From: CAZNAQ01 sp964585585
Lineage (GTDB): Bacteria; Patescibacteriota; Patescibacteriia; Patescibacteriales; JAGXOH01
Reading direction: 5' to 3'
Assembly (NCBI GenBank): GCA_964585585.1
Contig: CAZPEL010000040.1
Coordinates: 1-8,039 of the forward strand
Length of the DNA: 8,039 nt
A model generated the notes under the pieces. That model was not told the DNA's origin and did not search any database. It was given only the letters and a program-made list of their open reading frames with translations. The translations under genes were made by a program, and so were the position numbers. Every line of letters begins with the position of its first letter. The stretch's first letter is position 1. Positions 5,831-8,039 of the stretch are shown piece after piece.

Positions 5831-6130
5831 ATGACCAAAAAAGAACAGAAACAAACCAAACAGCAACCGGAGGAAGCCGGGCAGACGGAAGTGAAAGAAG
5901 TCAAGAAAAGGAAATTTGACGGCGTAGTGGTTAGTGACCAGATGGACAAGACCGTTATGGTTAGAGTGGACCGGGTCAGAAAACATCCCAAGTACAGAAA
6001 GAGATATACTGTCAGTAAGAAATACAAGGTCCATGATGAAAAAAACCAATTCCAGGAAGGGGACCAGGTTCAGTTTATAGAATGTCGTCCCTTGAGCAAA
6101 GATAAGAGATGGAGAGTTTTATATCAATAA
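5831..6130 (+). CDS. rpsQ: 30S ribosomal protein S17 with short N-terminal extension
   Basis: S17 is a primary 16S rRNA binding protein of the 30S body with an OB fold. The core at about residues 28-99 has FDGVVVSDQMDKTVMVRV (29-46), HPKYRKR (52-58), and GDQVQFIECRPLSKDKRWRV (77-96). The first 27 residues are a Lys/Gln/Glu-rich extension; S17 is usually about 80-90 residues. No Met lies at the core boundary, so the start at 5831 is the only suitable one. The TAA stop at 6128-6130 is also the first bases of the repeat that fills the gap to rplN. Confidence 0.96.
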   Translation: MTKKEQKQTKQQPEEAGQTEVKEVKKRKFDGVVVSDQMDKTVMVRVDRVRKHPKYRKRYTVSKKYKVHDEKNQFQEGDQVQFIECRPLSKDKRWRVLYQ

Positions 6131-6277
6131 TAATATAATCCGAATTCTCCGAATGGGTATCCGAATGATCCGAATAGAAGATTCCCATTTGTAGCGGAGG
6201 TTCGCGAAGCGAATAACCATAAATAATCAATTCGGATGTCCCCCATTCGTAGCGGGGGTTCCCGAAGGGAATAACAT
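6128..6277 (+). repeat. Interspersed REP-like element, copy 2 (rpsQ-rplN gap)
   Basis: Its first 50 bases (6128-6177) are identical to 6651-6700 in copy 3. Overall the two copies differ by about six substitutions and two one-base indels over 150 nt. Order: four TCCGAAT heptamers (6139-6145, 6148-6154, 6160-6166, 6169-6175), GTAG unit 1 (GTAG 6191-6194), a linker with ATTCGGAT (6230-6237), and GTAG unit 2 (GTAG 6249-6252). The unit 1 hairpin has CGC against GCG around GAA (6203-6211). The unit 2 hairpin has CCC against GGG (6261-6269). The element starts in the rpsQ stop codon and ends at the rplN ATG. The GAAGGGA near its end contains AAGG, a weak Shine-Dalgarno-like match. Confidence 0.9.
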
Positions 6278-6649
6278 ATGATACAAGTAGGATCAAGATT
6301 AAAAGTAGCGGACAATTCCGGAGCCAGACAGGTGGAATGCCTCAAGGTTTTAGGTGGCTATAGAAGAAGATATGCCAGAGTAGGGGATGTCATCACCATT
6401 AGTGTCAAATCGGCCATTCCACATTCCTCTATTAAGAAGGGAGATATCATGAAGGCCGTGATCGTCCGCACCAAAAAAGAGATCAAGAGAAAGGACGGAA
6501 CCTGTCTTCGGTTCAGTGAGAACGCCTGTGCTGTTTTGGATAAGGAAAAACAGGAATTCCGGGGAACCAGGGTTTTTGGTCCTATAGCCAGAGAAGTAAG
6601 GAGAAAAGGATTCTTTAAGATCGCTTCCTTAGCGCCGGAGGTATTATAA
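6278..6649 (+). CDS. rplN: 50S ribosomal protein L14
   Basis: L14 binds 23S rRNA at the subunit interface, forms an intersubunit bridge with 16S rRNA, and neighbours L19. The 123-residue length is standard. Family blocks are VADNSGAR (10-17), IKKGDIMKAVIVRTKKE (52-68) and GTRVFGPIAREVRRKGF (96-112), ending in IASLAPEVL. The ATG at 6278 follows the repeat with no other leader, so the translation start region of this essential gene is made of repeat DNA. Both neighbours are in the standard order, but both flanking gaps (147 and 151 nt) are filled by near-identical repeat copies. Confidence 0.98.
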   Translation: MIQVGSRLKVADNSGARQVECLKVLGGYRRRYARVGDVITISVKSAIPHSSIKKGDIMKAVIVRTKKEIKRKDGTCLRFSENACAVLDKEKQEFRGTRVFGPIAREVRRKGFFKIASLAPEVL

Positions 6650-6650
6650 A

Positions 6651-6800
6651 TAATAATATAATCCGAATTCTCCGAATGGGTATCCGAATGATCCGAATAG
6701 GAGACCCCATTTGTAGCGGGGGTTCGCGAAGTGAATAACCATAAATAATCAATTCGGATGTCCCCCATTCGTAGCGGGGGTTCGCGAAGTGAATAACCAT
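6651..6800 (+). repeat. Interspersed REP-like element, copy 3 (rplN-rplX gap)
   Basis: It begins two bases after the rplN stop and ends at the rplX ATG. Four TCCGAAT heptamers (6662-6668, 6671-6677, 6683-6689, 6692-6698) precede GTAG unit 1 (GTAG 6713-6716), a linker with ATTCGGAT (6752-6759), and GTAG unit 2 (GTAG 6771-6774). Both hairpins are GGTTCGC, GAA, GTG, then AATAACC (6721-6740 and 6779-6798), so a G-U or G-T wobble replaces a pair seen in the other copies. Unlike copy 2, no Shine-Dalgarno-like string lies before the start codon. Confidence 0.9.
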
Positions 6801-7124
6801 ATGAAGATAAAAAAAGGTGACAAAGTTCAAGTAATGACAGGCAAGGACAAGGGTAAGACCGGCAAGGTGTTGCAGGTTTTACCTGATCGAAATCGAGCCA
6901 GTGTGGAGGGAGTAAATTTGCTGGTTAAGCATTTGCGTCCCCAACAACAGGGAGAAAAAGGTCAAAGAGTGGAATTTCCCTCTCCGATCGAACTTTCCAA
7001 CTTGTCCCTTGTCTGCCCGCAATGCGGTAAAACCACTCGAATCGGTCATAAATTCGAGGATAAGGCCGGAAAAAAGAAAAAGGTCCGGGTTTGTAAGAAA
7101 TGCCAAGCAGTTATCGATAGTTAA
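6801..7124 (+). CDS. rplX: 50S ribosomal protein L24 with zinc-ribbon cysteines
   Basis: L24 starts 50S assembly by binding the 5' region of 23S rRNA and lies near the tunnel exit. I take the ATG at 6801, giving 107 residues beginning MKIKKGDKVQVMTGKDKGKT, the standard KOW-motif start. An in-frame GTG at 6789 would add MNNH, but those residues are encoded by the repeat hairpin arm, and the other two repeat copies also end at ATG. The C-terminal half carries Cys72-x2-Cys75 and Cys98-x2-Cys101, a probable zinc ribbon found in many bacterial L24 proteins. rplE follows after 19 nt. Confidence 0.96.
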   Translation: MKIKKGDKVQVMTGKDKGKTGKVLQVLPDRNRASVEGVNLLVKHLRPQQQGEKGQRVEFPSPIELSNLSLVCPQCGKTTRIGHKFEDKAGKKKKVRVCKKCQAVIDS

Positions 7125-7143
7125 TTTCTAATATTTTTTAAAT

Positions 7144-7695
7144 ATGCGTTTACAAGAGAGATATAAAAAAGAAATATTGCCCCAGCTAAAAGAAAAGTTG
7201 GACAAAAAGAATGATCGGGAAGTTTCCAGAGTGGAAAAAGTGGTTATTAATGTCGGATTCGGTCGTCATAGCAAGGACAGTGGGTATACCAAGAATTTAG
7301 AGGAAAGCTTGGTCAAAATAACCGGACAAAAGCCGGTCTTTACCAAGGCCAGAAAATCGATCGCCTCTTTTAAGATAAGAGAGGGCATGGTCATCGGAGC
7401 CAAGGTTACTTTAAGGGGCAAAAGGATGTATGATTTTATGGAAAAATTGTTGAATATAACCTTTCCCCGGGTTCGGGATTTTCGAGGTATTAGTGAGAAG
7501 AGTGTGGATGGACAAGGCAATTTGAGTATCGGTTTCAAGGACAATTTGGCCTTCCCGGAGATTGAGGCCCAGGATATGGAAACCGCGCACGGACTGGAGG
7601 TTGTGATCACCACCAGCACCAAGGACAGGGAATCCGGCTTGGAGTTATTCCGGATGTTGGGCTTTCCCTTTAAGGAGCAATCAGAAGATAAATAA
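7144..7695 (+). CDS. rplE: 50S ribosomal protein L5
   Basis: L5 binds 5S rRNA and helps place it in the central protuberance, contacting S13 and P-site tRNA. It has 183 residues, a normal length. Family blocks are VEKVVINVGFG (30-40), TGQKPVFTKARKSIASFKIR (60-79), LLNITFPRVRDFRG (102-115) and EVVITTSTKDRESGLELFRM (152-171). The short, mostly A/T leader has a T run and no Shine-Dalgarno motif. It sits between rplX and rpsN as is standard. Nothing unusual is visible. Confidence 0.98.
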   Translation: MRLQERYKKEILPQLKEKLDKKNDREVSRVEKVVINVGFGRHSKDSGYTKNLEESLVKITGQKPVFTKARKSIASFKIREGMVIGAKVTLRGKRMYDFMEKLLNITFPRVRDFRGISEKSVDGQGNLSIGFKDNLAFPEIEAQDMETAHGLEVVITTSTKDRESGLELFRMLGFPFKEQSEDK

Positions 7696-7715
7696 AATAT
7701 TAATTCAAAATATTT

Positions 7716-7901
7716 ATGGCTAGGAAAGCTTTGATAGCAAAATCAAATCAAAAACCCAAATACCCTACCCGAGTGATAAGGAGATGTTGGAGGTGCGGAC
7801 GTAATAAGGGCTATATGAGAGATTTCGGTTTGTGTCGTATCTGTTTTCGGGAGTTGGCTGATAACGGAGATCTTCCGGGTGTTAAGAAGTCGAGCTGGTA
7901 G
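7716..7901 (+). CDS. rpsN: 30S ribosomal protein S14, zinc-binding (type Z)
   Basis: S14 binds the head of the 30S subunit late in assembly, next to S3 and S10. At 61 residues with Cys24-x2-Cys27 and Cys40-x2-Cys43 this is the short zinc-binding form. The sequence starts MARKALIAKSNQKPKY and ends GDLPGVKKSSW, the usual ending of this form. It stops with TAG at 7899-7901. rpsH would normally follow at once, but instead a run of palindromic repeats begins four bases later and continues to the end of the window. Confidence 0.98.
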   Translation: MARKALIAKSNQKPKYPTRVIRRCWRCGRNKGYMRDFGLCRICFRELADNGDLPGVKKSSW

Positions 7902-7904
7902 CAT

Positions 7905-7933
7905 TTAAAACTTTTTTGAGAAAAAAGTTTTAA
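7905..7933. repeat. A/T-rich perfect hairpin just after rpsN (module X', left part)
   Basis: Arms 7905-7917 and 7921-7933 are exact reverse complements (13 bp) around the loop GAG. The + strand downstream sequence is CCCTTTC, not a T-run, so a classic terminator is uncertain, although the hairpin could still pause or end transcription. The left arm and GAGA match the left side of module X (61-78), and CAAAAAAGTCAAGGTA (7940-7955) matches its right side (103-118 region). Modules X and X' therefore share ends but differ in the core. Confidence 0.75.
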
Positions 7934-7954
7934 CCCTTTCAAAAAAGTCAAGGT

Positions 7955-8013
7955 ATTATTTCTTTAAAACTATAGCGGGCAAAGCCCTACGGCCATAGTT
8001 TTAAAGAAATAAT
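7955..8013. repeat. Large perfect palindrome (hairpin module P, complete copy)
   Basis: The 19-base arm 7955-7973 is the exact reverse complement of 7995-8013. The 21-nt loop (7974-7994) holds GGGC-AAA-GCCC (7977-7987). The same sequence starts the window in truncated form. Such a strong palindrome between genes could form a cruciform or a very stable RNA hairpin. It has no T-run and no coding potential. Confidence 0.9.
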
Positions 8014-8039
8014 GAAGATAGAGAGTTAAAAACTTTTTT
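7966..8039. repeat. Right copy of the exact 74-bp terminal direct repeat
   Basis: This segment matches 1-74 base for base and runs to the last base of the window. It covers the right four-fifths of palindrome P, the linker, and the first 14 bases or so of a further module X. It is evidence either for overlap of contig ends at a repeat or for a circular molecule. Confidence 0.95.

Noticed and set aside
386..6800. CRISPR-like array
   Set aside because: The repeats are hundreds to thousands of bases apart, the units are not evenly spaced, and no spacers or cas genes are present.
587..7901. TGA reassigned to glycine, as in some Patescibacteria lineages
   Set aside because: All 14 genes read through with no in-frame TGA and full-length products. 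The lack of TGA stops (12 TAA, 2 TAG) is too small a sample to imply reassignment.

Overview
The window holds most of a bacterial S10-type ribosomal protein gene cluster, all on the + strand, in the order rplC, rplD, rplW, rplB, rpsS, rplV, rpsC, rplP, rpmC, rpsQ, rplN, rplX, rplE, rpsN. All 14 genes are intact. The gene order, a moderately AT-rich sequence, low-complexity charged tails on L3, L22 and L23, and the style of L14 and L16 fit a member of Patescibacteria (Candidate Phyla Radiation), perhaps Parcubacteria-like. That placement is by eye and only moderately certain. No in-frame TGA occurs and the stops are 12 TAA and 2 TAG, so the standard bacterial code fits.

Layout. Positions 1-115 are palindromic intergenic repeats. 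Positions 116-348 carry no plausible ORF but several hairpins, and are followed by a good intrinsic terminator at 349-375; this may be a small RNA gene or transcript end that I cannot name. Positions 386-586 are copy 1 of an interspersed hairpin repeat that runs directly into the rplC start codon. The genes from rplC to rpsQ (587-6130) are packed with gaps of 11-59 nt and no overlaps. Two more copies of the repeat fill the rpsQ-rplN gap (6128-6277) and the rplN-rplX gap (6651-6800) almost exactly from stop codon to start codon. rplE and rpsN follow. After rpsN the palindromic repeats of the left edge return, and the last 74 bases (7966-8039) are identical to the first 74.

The genes encode proteins of the 50S subunit (L3, L4, L23, L2, L22, L16, L29, L14, L24, L5) and the 30S subunit (S19, S3, S17, S14), presumably co-transcribed. 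rpsJ, the usual first gene, is not upstream of rplC. The usual next gene, rpsH, is not reached before the window ends in repeats.

The most unusual content is not protein-coding. The interspersed element has two copies per insertion of a GTAG-plus-hairpin unit, with paired changes in the hairpin arms. It resembles REP/BIME elements known from other bacteria, and it supplies the translation start regions of three essential genes. Across the cluster the ordinary leaders lack Shine-Dalgarno motifs, and every one of the 14 start codons is preceded by T. The identical 74-base ends mean that any claim of circularity should be distrusted: a collapsed repeat at contig ends would look the same.
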